Below are positions 1 to 11,823 of a stretch of DNA of 64,000 nucleotides, in pieces (the first letter of the stretch is position 1; each line of letters begins with the position of its first letter). The stretch is taken from NCBI RefSeq assembly GCF_037126465.1, contig NC_088206.1, positions 57,454,841-57,518,840 of the forward strand, written 5' to 3'. This stretch comes from Ornithodoros turicata. Lineage: Eukaryota > Arthropoda > Arachnida > Ixodida > Argasidae. The notes beneath the pieces were generated by a model. That model did not search any database, was not told the DNA's origin, and saw nothing but the letters and a program-made list of their open reading frames with translations. A program made the translations under genes and the position numbers.

Positions 1-263
1 GGACTACCATAGATGTAATCAATGATAAGCTAACCAGCGGTAACTCACCCAAGTGTGAGGTCCTTCGATTGATATAAAGGATGTAATATAGCACTTAATT
101 TCAGAGTATCCGTAATTAAGCGCCAAACCACATGCAGGGAAAGTGGACACAAGTCACTGTGGCACCGCAAAATTTGCTATTTCATATTTAACACACAGAG
201 ATAAAAAAAACTGGCGGCATCGTTGGCCATTCTTGCAAACGCGTTTATATGCGATAGCTTCTT

Positions 264-335
264 GTCGGACTAGAGTCACTAGCTTATTTAGCTAGCTTAG
301 CTAGACGTAGCTTATTTAGTGACTCTATGTCGGAC
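264..335. repeat. Short palindromic element
   Basis: A 10-bp perfect inverted repeat (AGAGTCACTA at 272-281 against TAGTGACTCT at 317-326) encloses two direct copies of AGCTTATTTA and several GCTAG/TAGCTA words. The word GTCGGAC occurs just outside both arms. The block could fold into a hairpin. It looks like a small interspersed palindrome rather than a regulatory site, and no family is recognised. Confidence 0.45.
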
Positions 336-2009
336 CATCTTCCTATCCTGATCTTCGCGTGCCTTTCTAACTTCTTCGTTTCTCTCCTCTTTCCACGAGT
401 GTTACGGACAGACCTACACTGCCGCCGACGTTGGTGGACCCTATAAAGCTCCAGCTTTAATAAGCAAAGAAACTATAAGCAAACAAAATAACAAGTTTGC
501 ACGCCTCACTCTGCGGAGAATACAAAGATATCGTTCGCGTTCTTATTGTTTTCGTGCCTTCCATATATCCTTCGGGATTTCTCGTTTTCTGAAAAGCCCA
601 CATAACTGTCAAGTACGTTGAAATGGGACATCGCACCGGGACCCGGGCTGAGATTTTTTTCGTCCCCGTCCACCCCTGCATTGCACGTATACCGTAGAAG
701 GCTGCGCGTCAATACAAACAAATATGCCACGAAAGCCCCACATCGCCCCGCTTTCGTGATGCCGAACCATTTAACTCCACGAAGCCCTTTCACGCGGAAC
801 ACAATTTTCTATTCCCAACAACCGACAAGATTGACAGCTTACACGCACCGGAGCGAATCAATTGTTGCCCAATCAATCAGAGCCACTCGTTATTCCGACA
901 GGTCGATGGAGCAGGAACAGAAAACAGAAAAAGAAACGCGGACATTTCTCCACTTTTTTCCCCACTCCGAGCTGCGATAAATAACAAGTAAAAGCGTACA
1001 ATCGTCCGTTGGCAGCCTGGACGGTTGTATATATCGTCGACACGGTTGTCATACTCCGAAAAGGGGTGGTAGAAAATGTGTCAGACGGCAACACGACTAC
1101 AAGGAGACAGCTTCTATCCCTGCCGGACAATATATTCGTGATATGGGGAAATAGAAAGAGAGACGGACGTATAGAGGCGACCAAAATCGCCGCCATTTCT
1201 TTTTATATCTTCAATAGAAGCAGAGCTCGAACAGAAGGCGAGATGGAAGATACTCGTGAGCATTCAAAGACAGGACGCTAAGCAACAACAGCAACAAAAA
1301 ATAATGAATGATTATGTCATGGGGTGAACCCTACCCCAGTTCACGTGGATTGATGTGATTTGATGATCCAGTATGACACACACGCGAATGTAGCGGGGTA
1401 AAGGCTTGGAGTTCGTCTGGTAGGACAGTAGCTCTTCGAAAAGTCATAAGTGATCAAAGAGCTGATCGCACGGGTGTGCATGATTGTGCAAAGGTACGGG
1501 AATCTTGGATACCTGGAAGGGTGAACAGTCTGGTATCGACGGCGTCCGATACACACACAAGCTGATATGATTTCAGGCTTGTACAAGATACTCAATACAA
1601 GTATTTAGATTAAGTTACTGAGCGCTGATACCCGATGCTGTGCTCGGAGGAGGAGGAAGAGCCACACAAAAACGAACGTAAGCGAGCAGTCCACTTTAAA
1701 CTGCATCTACTGTTTTTATCAACTGTTCATTTCTATCATGTATGTTCTTTCTTGCTTGCTACCATGTATCTCTTGTAGCAATAAATAAGTCTGAAATCCG
1801 AAATTTCATTAACATTTTCAGCGGTCCTCGATCGCTGTGCTCCTATGAGACGGCGCGGTCCTCTCCCATGGCTTCCACGGACATCGAGCATTCTTCACTC
1901 ACATGCCCTTCAGGCCAATACATTGTCCCGCATTCCGCTAAACCTAAGGCGCCATCCGCTCCTGCAAGCGGGCCTTCTCGACCCTTCTGTCTCCCGAAAA
2001 ATAAAAGAA
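336..2009. other. No recognisable gene
   Basis: Several short open frames on both strands overlap one another here and none shows a domain, a consistent start or splice sites. Nothing beyond unique-looking non-coding DNA is seen. Confidence 0.5.
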
Positions 2010-2175
2010 AAGAAAATGATAATAGTAAATGAAAGGGAGTATCATAGGAGTAACTTAAGAAATGAGTACAAGTTACTGCCAAAAAGTATTCAAGTGAATA
2101 CTGCATTTTAAAAGTATCTTAAGATACCAAGTTACACCACCACGTTACCACCACACCAAGTTACATTAAGAGGGT
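2010..2175. repeat. AT-rich stretch with repeated AGTTAC/AGTATC words
   Basis: The words AGTTAC, AAGTATC and AAGTATTC recur in both orientations, including TATCTTAAGATA, a perfect 12-bp palindrome. The pattern resembles the low-complexity interior of a MITE but no termini or target duplication could be defined. Confidence 0.3.
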
Positions 2176-2484
2176 GTACCTTGAGTAGAGTATTTCAGTT
2201 ACGTACAAGTCTGTGTGGTTTATACACATTCCTTACACATGTACATGTACATCTCTGCGTACCACAACGAAGCGCTGGACACCATCATGTAACTCACAAT
2301 ACTTTCAATCAACTTTGCTTCATACTGAGTAACACACAAACGTTGCTGCCGCTCGACCCGATACCTCTCCCTTTAAAACGTGGTCAACACCGCGTGTACC
2401 TGATTAGGGGTTAACGAGCGCAGCAACATTAACGAGGAAACAGGACGGCCTAACCAGTAAGGGTGTACGGTTGGGTTTCCCACA

Positions 2485-2835
2485 TTGAACGAGCAGGAGC
2501 AAAAAATTGTTGCAGCCAGTATTCGTCGGTCATTTGTTCGGCGTGAAGGAAACTTAATTAGCACCCTTGGCAGTAGCCCTTTCAACTTGTCGTGCATCCT
2601 CGGCACTAGGGACATCGCGGCCCACTCCAGGGCGGCCTTACGTCACATAGTTGGGTTTTTTAGGCGACTGGCCTAAAGGACTCATTGTGACCCCGACAGC
2701 GCCCTGGGGCATTCCCACCTTCACGATCATCATCGTCATCACTCATATTAGATCCCCTAGCTATGGGGTAGCGTTCCACTCCTAGAGTGGAAAACCTCCC
2801 CACTTCATCGTCAGAATATAACATTGTTGTTGTTA
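2485..2835 (+). mobile_element. LINE 3' end (C-terminal ORF remnant plus 3' UTR)
   Basis: An open frame ends with residues similar in style to LINE ORF2 C-termini (ILGTRD, SRAALRHIVGFFRRL) and stops at about 2676. It is followed by a short UTR with an ATGGGGTAG...TCCACTCC...CCTCCCC pattern and a terminal TTGTTGTTGTT tail, the usual end of several arthropod non-LTR retrotransposons. The frame upstream decays quickly, so this is a 5'-truncated copy. The clade cannot be settled without alignment. Confidence 0.5.
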
Positions 2836-3758
2836 GACGAATGGTTGTGATTTTTTTTTTTCGTGGCCTTCGGTTGTCACATGCAGAGGTAGAGAGGATC
2901 TATAACAGCTGAGTGGCGTTCCTTTAATCAGTTTGAATACATGAGCACCGCCAGTTAATAGCTTTTTTTCCTTTTTTTTTTTTTTTTTTTTTTGAAGCAT
3001 TTCCATTAGTCGCGTTTCTCTGTATCCAGACTCATGAATCTCTGCTCCGTGGCCACTTCGCCACAGGTAGCGAGTCGTCTTCAAAGTCATTCAAAGTCTA
3101 GGTACACTTCGAGTTTGACCAAACAACACCAAACGTTTACCAAACATGACAGCGTCGCCGCCATTGAGCGTACGCACGAAGGGGAGAATTTATTGGCAGA
3201 AAAAAAAAAAAGAAAAGAAAAGGAAAGATAAAGGGGGAAAGGTCAGCAAGGCAGCACGCCCGCTTGCTACTCCCTTAAAAAAGACAAAAAAACGCACGCA
3301 CGGACTGCTTGCGAGCGTGCGCTGTTTTTCACGATTACTGTGTGGACGCTAGAAGCGATTAGGATCGTCTACTCCTTCGATTCAGGCATTTCATTCGTTA
3401 AGATCGAAAAGCAAAGCAAAACATACTGAAAGCACAACATAACACCAAATACAAAATAAATTACAAAAACAAATTAATACGCCTCGTTTGATAGCGTCAT
3501 ATCACTCGGTCGTTATCACATTTCGGTTGTCTAGACCGTGCGACTCAGTTGCAGACGACAGTTTGGTGACTCTTGTGTCGAGATCGCCCGCGGAAGGAGC
3601 GTGGGGGCAGTGTTGCCAGGTCGAAATCGTGAAAAATCGCCATCGCACCCTCAGCAGCCCAAAACAGCCAATTTCCCATGTGCGTAGCCAGTTCTATAGC
3701 CAGCGGTGTGCAGGCGTCAGGTCATATACGAGAGAAGCTCCGCCAAGCTCATTTTAAC

Positions 3759-4451
3759 CAGGGATCGGTACCGGAACTGAACCCGAACCGAAAACCGGAA
3801 AAACCGTTATTTTTTGTCGAACCCGAACAGTTGTTTTGCTTGTCCTGAACCGAACCGGAACTGAATCGAAAAAATTTGATACGGTTACGGTTACCGGGAA
3901 TCGGTTCAGAGGTGAAATAATTGTACTACCGACCGAACTTTTTTTTGTTTCTTGTTTGTAACTGCAACGCAAGTTTTTTGCCCGAACAAAAGGGGGCCCT
4001 GACCGGGTTCTGCCAAAACGCTTCCAATACTTCGCTTTTCGTTTTCAGCAGACGATACAGTAAAATATCAGGTACATAGTAAATGTGCTTATTACTTGTC
4101 TCGTGTTTTCACCGGCTTTCGCGATAGGTATGTCACCTGAAACGGTTATCTCACACCTTTCTCTTACAATCGTGTACGGTGAGGGTCAGCTCGCGTTCAT
4201 GTCGCAAAATTGCTGCCGATGAACCGGTTCAGCCAGGACCGAAAAAGGTAACGTTTCCAATCCCTGTAAATGTCCCGACCGCTGACCGCCTTTTGGGGGG
4301 TGTTTCTCCCCGAGTCGAACCTGAACTCGAACCGAACCGATATACCTGGACCGGTGCAAGCTGATAATTTCGGTTCAGCGGAGCTAAACCCGAACTGAAC
4401 CAATATGCCTGAACCCGAACCGGACCAAAAAAATACCGGTTCCGATCCCTG
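3759..4451. mobile_element. hAT-type MITE, 693 bp
   Basis: Termini are CAGGGATCGGTACCGG on the left and its near-complement CCGGTTCCGATCCCTG on the right. An exact 8-bp direct repeat, ATTTTAAC, flanks both ends (3751-3758 and 4452-4459), as expected for hAT transposition. The interior is full of GAACCGAACC-like words in both orientations, so the arms are long and partly self-complementary. No transposase frame is present, so it is non-autonomous. Confidence 0.85.
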
Positions 4452-4679
4452 ATTTTAACACGGATGCGGAACTGACATTTGGATCTATATAGAACATATA
4501 CACAGTGGCAAATGAGTAGCAAAGCCTCGTCACGACCAGAGGCATGCTCTAGTTTCCACGCGAAACATAATTACAGAAAGCTGACTAACCTATAGTGGTC
4601 ACTGCTACATCAAAGTCAAAGTGAAAGCTGGTCATTACTGGGAAAATAATTCGTGGGGTATGCCTCCCTAAACAACTAT

Positions 4680-4720
4680 GATCGCGAGTGATGACACAGC
4701 GGCGGGGTCGGTGGAAATTT
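4680..4720 (-). mobile_element. Relic of tick SINE body
   Basis: About 36 bases (GATCGCGAGTGATGACACAG followed by CGGCGGGGTCGGTGGA) match the body of the SINE at 60.9-61.1 kb with a few substitutions and in the same orientation. Neither the head nor the tail is preserved. Confidence 0.4.
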
Positions 4721-6182
4721 GCGTCGTCTCTGTCTCGTTCCTTTCTTTTGTCGCCTGGCCAAGGGATGAATCAGGCTTGTGAAGGGACGTCACTCTTGGT
4801 CACGTGACTCGTGAAAGTTATTGCCGCACCGGAGTCATAGTAGGAGGGCATGCTGAGAGTTGTTGCGGTATGCGTGCAATTACGAGAGGAAATTGTAAAA
4901 ACACGCTGCTGCCTCATTTGGCCCGCAGAATGACGCCTGCGACACATCCCCATGTTTTCCCGTGTCACGTGGCTCAAAGGCTGTGCGTGACGTCATGTAC
5001 AGGAGCCTTATTATACCAACGCCACCTAGATACAGAAGGCCTGCTTATTACCTCCTCTCCCTCCTTCGCTACATGGACATATAAACTGAGAATTCGTCTG
5101 TTGCTGCTGCGATTCCCCGTTCCGCAAATTCAAGAACTCGTAAATGATTGCACCTAACTCTGAACATGCAGACTTAAATCTGTAGACAAAATGTGCTAGG
5201 CGTTTTTGAGAAATATATGGGTTTTACGCTATACTTTTCTCCAAGTTCTCCGCTAAGTTTTCTCCATTTAGCACGCGGGGACGTTCAATCACTACTCGCA
5301 GACGACGGCGGTTCGTCTCCATGGCTACGACTGCTGAAAGCTCGTTCGTGATTGGCTACGGCTATTGAAAACACGATCCTGATTGGCTGAGTCTTAGTTG
5401 TTACGTCACGTCGACGAGTGAACAGGCTTTCTATCTAGGTGGTGTTGATTATACCCACCCGAGAGTTCCATACGTAGCTCCTGGCTCCAGGTATCCGCAA
5501 AGTAGCCACAAACTAGCCAAGTCGCCATTCCTCGAGTTTCGGCATCACAACAATATGGAAAGTTGCGAATTTGGCGCAAAGTAGTGATGTCATCCAACCT
5601 TACTTGTGGGAGGAGCTCGGCACACGAAAACGTGTTTTTGCTCTGCGGACGTCTAATGCGTATCGTCTTACCGCATAGCGTACTGCCACCTAAAACTCTC
5701 TTATTACCGTACTATGTATTCAAACTAAAGGTAGAATAATAAACAGTTCTTCAGCAGAGCCAAGTAAAAGCAACAAATGAGAGCGCGGCCGACGTGCAAT
5801 CTGATTCCGTTATATCACGAGCTGCGCATCAGGCATATAAAAGGACGCTCCCTAAAACTGCCTGCGCGTGGAGATTTCTCAACAGCATCGCTTTCTGGAT
5901 ACCAGCATATCGATCGAGCGGGACACCTCCGATGGAGACGGCTTTTTAATACCCTCAAATGATGCATGCTATACGTCCACAGAAAGAACCAAACACAGCA
6001 TAATCGTTATGTTTTGTGTGCATATACGCTCAGGCTATTATGACACCTGCACTATTTTCTTACACTGCACTGACGCAGTTCTAAATTATTACGCGAGGGA
6101 CTGCAATTCTAAAAGGGACAGCGAAAACGACGAATATCGTTGTTCTGCTATAGAAAAGAAATTGTCAATAAAAATTTTTCAT
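4721..6182. other. No gene; one short repeat relic
   Basis: Nothing coding is recognised. Positions 5468-5535 contain, on the minus strand, about 45 bases (GGCTACTTTGCGGATAC and flanks) that recur at 39781-39835, so part of this stretch is an old dispersed repeat. CCAAT-like GATTGGCT words occur at 5350-5390 without an associated exon that I can define. Confidence 0.4.
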
Positions 6183-6240
6183 CTCTCTCTCTCTCTTTGA
6201 AGACCGGCCTCGGTGGCTGCGTTGGTAGCAGGGTTGTTTG
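6183..6240 (+). repeat. (CT)n tract and truncated tRNA-like SINE head
   Basis: A short CT run is followed by GGCCTCGGTGGCTGCGTTGGTAGCAG, which resembles the box A region of the tick SINE head at 61.1 kb. No box B or SINE body follows, so this is a fragment at most. Confidence 0.3.
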
Positions 6241-8304
6241 GAGAGGGAGAGGGAAATGAATCCTGTTCCTTTTGTGCTGGTGTCAAGTTAACGGAATCTT
6301 TCGTTCCGCGAGGAGAAATTTTTGCGCTTTAGTGCCCCTTTCAAGCGATAACTTGATAAACCCACCAACAGCTGACAGCCATGTACGTCCGTCCGTAACA
6401 GCTGTGGAGAGAGTGAAGCAGTCACTGTGGGACCGGAAACGGGTGCCAGAAATCAGGATCGGGACGTGGAACCATAGAGCTACTGCTTTTAAACACGTCT
6501 GGCAAAATGCGCAATGATACAGTGAATTTTTGCTTTCTCTTATTAGGACTTGTCCTGCTGCGTCCGTCCGCAACATCGTTAGCCTCTACTCCATCCAGCA
6601 CATTCTCGCAGACTTTCCCGCTCTCCTGGATCGCGTGACAGTCACGGCACCGGAGCTTATTGACTCAGCGTCCGTCTTCTCACGACGGGTCCCCTGGCCG
6701 TTCTGACGACGGTGGTGGAGGCGTCATGCAGCATGAGCCAATTGCGTTAACGTCTTAAGGTATGCTCGCTGTTCCGGCTACGCTCAAGTCTCGCCTATAA
6801 CCAGCCTCGGATACTCGACCACCACCCTAGCAACCTTACTTGGCCCCACACGCAACGGTGGTATAACCGCGGCGCTTCTCAACTACCTGCTGGATACCAC
6901 TCTTCTTAGAAGACTGTGATATTGTGGGTGGAACGGCGGAAGATCGGTGACCCCACATCGACTCCGCGACTGACCCTGAATAACCTCGGCGCTTGATTTC
7001 TAAGGAATTGCTTGCTAAGGAATAGTAAGCCCTTTCACTTTCGGGGCCCCAAGTTTTCGCGAGTCGGGCGCATTGTATATATTCGCTGTGACTAAATTTC
7101 GCGAACTTTCGATTATGTCGATGTCGAAAGAAAAAAGAAAAAAAAAACACTGAATTCATCACACGACGAATTGGGCTGCTCCCATAAACAAACCCCCGCC
7201 CCAAAAAAAAAAAAAAAAAGCAAGGAAAGAAAAGAAAAAGACCTCTCGATGATAAACGTTCCCTAAGATTTGCCTACCACATTTGACAGAGGTGGTATTT
7301 CACCTGCTTGTGCTGCGGGGTCATCATGTATTTCTCTCTCTCTCCTGGTTCAAATGCTTACCGATAGCCTGTACAACCGCGTGTGGAAATAAAGTCCGCG
7401 TAACGGTAGTAGTGTTCAAAGAGAGAGTTTAAAGAGCAGTAACGAAAGTTTAAAGATAGAAAGCATAGTTTCTGAAGTGTGAAATCTTGCCCGAGGGCCT
7501 TTAAGTTCTATTACTTTTATTAAGTAGCGGTCAAAGCGGTTCGCATTCTTTTATTCTACTCATAGGGTTCTTCAGATTCCCACATACTCCGGGTAAGTCT
7601 TCATCCTCTGCAACATTTCTTGGACCGCTGCCACTTTTTCACGTCTTCCCCCATTTCAGACTCTCATAGGCTTACGCATACATTTCTTTTTGTTGCGCAT
7701 ACTACGTATTACACGACCCGGCTTTATATCTCGCTCGTAAAGACCGAAAGAAAGTAAAAAAAAAAATACAGTTCACATTCAGCGATACGACAGTCCAACG
7801 TCTCGCTTGTGTACGCGTAGTCGACCAACTTTTCAGCGAGAATAAATATGTGTAATGCACGATACATATACTGAATGAAGACGGAACTTATCTTGAAGGA
7901 CATTCCGAGCGGCGAAGGCATTAGCTGGTCATCGCGACTCGTGAAAAAACACTGTGCCCATGAAGGATCGTCGGGACAACCTTGGAGAAACTTTCACACT
8001 GATTCAATGGAAATGATAATAGGGCTTCGGAATAATGTTGGACAGTAGCTGAGCCTGTCTAGATTTGGGTTTCATCGAAAACATTTTATCCGAAGAGAGC
8101 GTCTATAGGGCGTGGCCGGAGACGTTTGAGCGAAATCTTTTCGTTTTCCGTCTTTATAGAAGACCAGGCAATAAATAAATAAATAAATAAAACCTACGCA
8201 ATAAAAAGATGTCTCGTCTTTCCTTGTTTTTGTTATATCTAAGCTAGACTGTGCCTTTCTTCGTCGTCAGTCTTATAGGAGATGCCTATAAGAGACAGTC
8301 TTTG
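6241..8304. other. No recognisable gene
   Basis: Short overlapping open frames, an A-rich tract at 7205-7219 and an (AATA)n run near 8170 are present. No domain, splice pair or bounded repeat is recognised. Confidence 0.45.
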
Positions 8305-8316
8305 CAACTGTAATCA

Positions 8317-8607
8317 TTTTTTTTTTACTTTCGTGTTAGCGCCGCGAAGCAACTGTGGCTATGAGCGGCGTACAGATGAGGACAGATGGAGAGAGGACAG
8401 CAGGAAGGAGTGGGGCACAGGGGGGTTAGTATGCGTCCTGGGCCGACTTCAGGGGGAACTGTGCCGACATTCGTCTGGAAAGTCTTCGGAAAACCCAGGG
8501 AAAACCTCAGACAGCACAGCCGGTGGTAGGATTTGAACCCACCACCTCCCAGTCAGCACGACACCAAAGAGCGAGACGCCATAACCCACTCGGCCATGCC
8601 GCTGGTC
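8317..8607 (-). mobile_element. tRNA-derived SINE, Ruka-like (copy A1)
   Basis: A perfect 12-bp target duplication CAACTGTAATCA flanks the element (8305-8316 and 8608-8619). Read on the minus strand it has a tRNA-like head (GGCATGGCCGAGTGGGTTA as box A, GGTGGTGGGTTCAAATCC as box B), a body with TTCCAGACGAATGTCGGCAC, an end at TTCGCGGCGCTAACACG and an A tail. It encodes no protein and would have been mobilised by a LINE. The low damage and exact duplication indicate a fairly young insertion. Confidence 0.9.
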
Positions 8608-8619
8608 CAACTGTAATCA

Positions 8620-9380
8620 AACGGATGTGACCGAAAGATGTATAGGTTAGGAGTTAAGCCATACGTTGTATGATGAATTAGAACCTAAACAAATGACGGA
8701 AATTGCCCTTCCGTTCAGTTGTCCCTTGAGAAATCGTGCTAATGAATAAAACTCTGGTACAAAGTACCGTTCTGCTAGTGTCTCAGAAATGTAGTTTATC
8801 TAGGGTACAAGAGACGTTTAAGAAACGAAGAGATATAACGGTTTTACCGTCACTTCTAAGTGATTTGTGTGTGATCGTCTAATGTACAAGTCCTCTAATT
8901 TCTCCCTCAGCCGACATTATCTTCACCCTTCTTGAGCGAACTATGGTTCACTTTCCATGTGGCGAGATGGGGAGCAATTGATCACTGCAATAACCAGCTG
9001 TCAACCAACAGCCGGCGAATTATCGCTAGGACGGTGACCATAGTAATAATTTAGAGAAATACTCGTTCGCTGTGGCCGTGGCGCCTCCAGTCTATATTCG
9101 ATTTGCACAGCCTCCAGTCCTATGTTGCTTCGACCAGGCCGCGTCGTCTGCAATCGTTTGCAGACGTCACCAAAAGATAAACGTGCAGGCAGTTCGGGGG
9201 AACAGCGCAAGACGTGCACATGCGGGTGCCGCTACAACACCGCAATAAATGTCATTTGAAACCTGGAGTCTGGACTCGCAATTACTTAATTCTGAAATAA
9301 ATAAAGATATAAAAGGAACAACTGAACGTAGTACGACACAGAAAAGAATCCTTGGTAGCCAGACCTCGCTACCATAAGCG
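8620..9380. other. No recognisable gene
   Basis: No domain, RNA gene or bounded repeat was found in this stretch. Confidence 0.4.
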
Positions 9381-9440
9381 TACTGGAGTAGCCGGTCCAA
9401 TGCAGAGTTGGGCCAACATCTCCATATTCTTCTTTCTTAT
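9381..9440 (+). mobile_element. LINE 3' tail fragment
   Basis: TACTGGAGTAGCCGGTCCAA followed within 20 bases by AACATCTCCATATTCTTC matches the sequence at 45400-45456, which follows a degraded LINE C-terminus. I read this as another 3' end of the same non-LTR family, severely 5'-truncated. Confidence 0.4.
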
Positions 9441-11598
9441 ACCAACCAAACAACCAACCACCAGAAAAGAAACAATGACACAAAGAAACAACGTGATCGT
9501 CCCTAATTATAATCTAATATAACGTCAACGCAGTGCGACACAAAATAAAACCAGTGTAGGCCGGGGCCTGTACTTATGACTGTGGAAGGACGTCGCACTA
9601 TATGCATGCAATGCTATCCAAATGATGGTCCAGATGATGTCCTGAGACAAATTTTACAGCTTCAGCTTCGGAGGGCAGGATTCGTCGCAGACGACATTCA
9701 CAAAACGCGCGATTTTCTTACCTGCTTTGAAAGCTCAGAGTTTGCTAATGGAAAACGCTGTTTCTGCAGATTTCGATCACCCCGAAGACCGTCACCAGAA
9801 GACGTCGCACAGAAAAAACTCCAAAGTTTTCGTTCCACTAACTGTAACTGCAATAACTGTCGCATGGACCCAATTTTTATTTTCGGCAATTGTTCTTGCA
9901 GCCTAATTACTTTTATGAAGTACCTTACACGGTCCTAGCCACAACTGTTTCAACCGCAAAATAAATAAATAAATAAAGGTGCATTACTGATAAAGACGTT
10001 TGTTTTGTGATGTTTACCGGCTCTCAAAACGAACTTCAACGTCAAGCAGCACACGTCAAAAAATAAACATTCATTTATCTTATGCGCAGTCACGCTTCAT
10101 TTCCGATGTTTCCCTCTCGATCACGACAGCAGCGAGAGACCTTTTCGACCAAAGCCTCGGCGCTCTATGCCAGGGCGTACTTGGCATGCATCATGCATTA
10201 TCCGAGCTATCGTTCTCGATGCGGGTGCTCTAACGGCGTGTGCAAACAGATAAGAGATTTTTCTCGCTTCAGAGAAGATTTCCACGAAAACGTCTAGAAG
10301 CGCGGCCGTAGGTATAGAGAGCATCCACTAAAGAGTATAAAGTTGGGAACAGATGGTGTCGAGGGCTACTTCCGCATCCTTTGTCAGATTATTAAAGTGG
10401 AAGGAGTAAAGACGGCTTTGCGCAGGGTATCAGAGAAAAATTGAGAGAAAATGCGTGCTTTGACACACGCCCGAAGAAAAAGAGCAGGAGAATAAACGGT
10501 TCGCTTGCAACAACCACCAGCTTGACCCGAGACAGGACGCCCTCATTTTCGTCACAGCATGCTAAATAATTACATGCCCTCGCTGATCTCTAATGTAACT
10601 GTAATCTAGAAAAGCGAGTGTCTACTCATCAGTGCTGGAACTGACAAGGAGCTGCCTGTAGCAGGTCTTGGAGCAGGAAAAATCCGGTTTTGTAGCAGCT
10701 TTTACAGCCCACGGAGCATAGTGTACCGACTCCTAATTTACTTGCAGGTGCTGTAAGCGCCGTTCTATGTCACAAACTATGTTCTTTGCATAAAACTGCG
10801 TAAAGCACTAGCCTCGTGTAAGCAACTAACTAGAAAACGTTCCAAACAGACATTCCATCATTTATACAGAGAATGACAAAGCACTAAATTTTTCATGAAA
10901 GGTTAGAACATACAGCTTCTCAGGGCTTCAAGTTTTAAAGAATTGGAGCGTGAGGAACACGTTCGAGCGCCGTCGCATTTCGAGTACGGTGACAACGAAG
11001 ACAGGATTACGTGCGTGAAATCGTACGCACTCATGGGACTCGCTCGTTATTCGGAATTAGACAGTGTGTATTGTTTTGCGCGTTCGAATTGTGTCACCAA
11101 GCGCAACGCAGTGGGCTTCGTATGGAAATGGGACACATGCCACACCTTTGAATCAGTACGATGTGACGTGACGTGATAAAGAAGACAAAAAAAAAGGGGG
11201 GGGGATGTGAGTAAATGAGGTGTGATCAGTGCGATGTGTCAAATAAATGTATATTTTAGCCAAAAGCTCCTTTAGCTATCTTTAGAATACCGAATAACTG
11301 TGCGTCATGCGTAAAAACCAGCAGAAGTCGATGGTAGCCAGGCCGGCCGGAAGGCGAGCCAAACAGGAAGACTCCTGACTGGCCGACTGGTATGCATAAC
11401 CTCGAATTTTCATTGGTCATGTGCCCAGTGTTGTTGTGTATTATCTGAAACTATGAGCTGTTTGAGCTCGGCTCATGCCATGGAAGGATTCTTCGGAGAA
11501 GCGTCACCACAATGGAAAGAGCAACCGTACAACTTTCAGTTTCGTTTTGCACTTTCATTGCACGTCCGGCAGTCCCTTTTGGAGCAAACATGACGCAA
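9441..11598. other. No recognisable gene
   Basis: A 120-codon open frame at 9576-9938 (plus) has no recognisable domain and no splice partners; it is treated as chance. A G-run lies near 11195. Confidence 0.4.
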
Positions 11599-11601
11599 TA
11601 A

Positions 11602-11820
11602 GGCCCGGTTTCACCAACGCCGATGAACATTTCAACCGAGATCAACAGTCCCTTAACTTGAATGTAATGCATAACTCTGCATCACTAAAGAGAGTTATTG
11701 CCATTGAAACATTCATCACGTCACCAACTAACGTTTGTAAAAAAGAATTGAGTGTTAACTTCTACTTCTAGCAACCCTTGATCTCGGTTCAATGTTAACC
11801 AGCGTTAGTGAAACCGGGCC
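11602..11820. mobile_element. Harbinger-type MITE, 219 bp
   Basis: Left end GGCCCGGTTTCACCAACG and right end CGTTAGTGAAACCGGGCC are inverted copies, with further inverted identity in CAACCGAGATCAA/TTGATCTCGGTT. A 3-bp TAA lies directly outside each end (11599-11601 and 11821-11823), the target choice typical of PIF/Harbinger elements. There is no coding capacity. Confidence 0.75.
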
Positions 11821-11823
11821 TAA

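Noticed and set aside
8521..8607. tRNA genes suggested by box A and box B in SINE heads (also at 20.7, 36.3, 37.9, 39.0, 50.5 and 61.1 kb)
   Set aside because: Each is continuous with a SINE body and most are flanked by target duplications; none folds into a complete cloverleaf by eye.
9576..9938. 120-codon plus frame with several Cys near the end
   Set aside because: Cys spacing does not fit a known finger and no splice partner exists.
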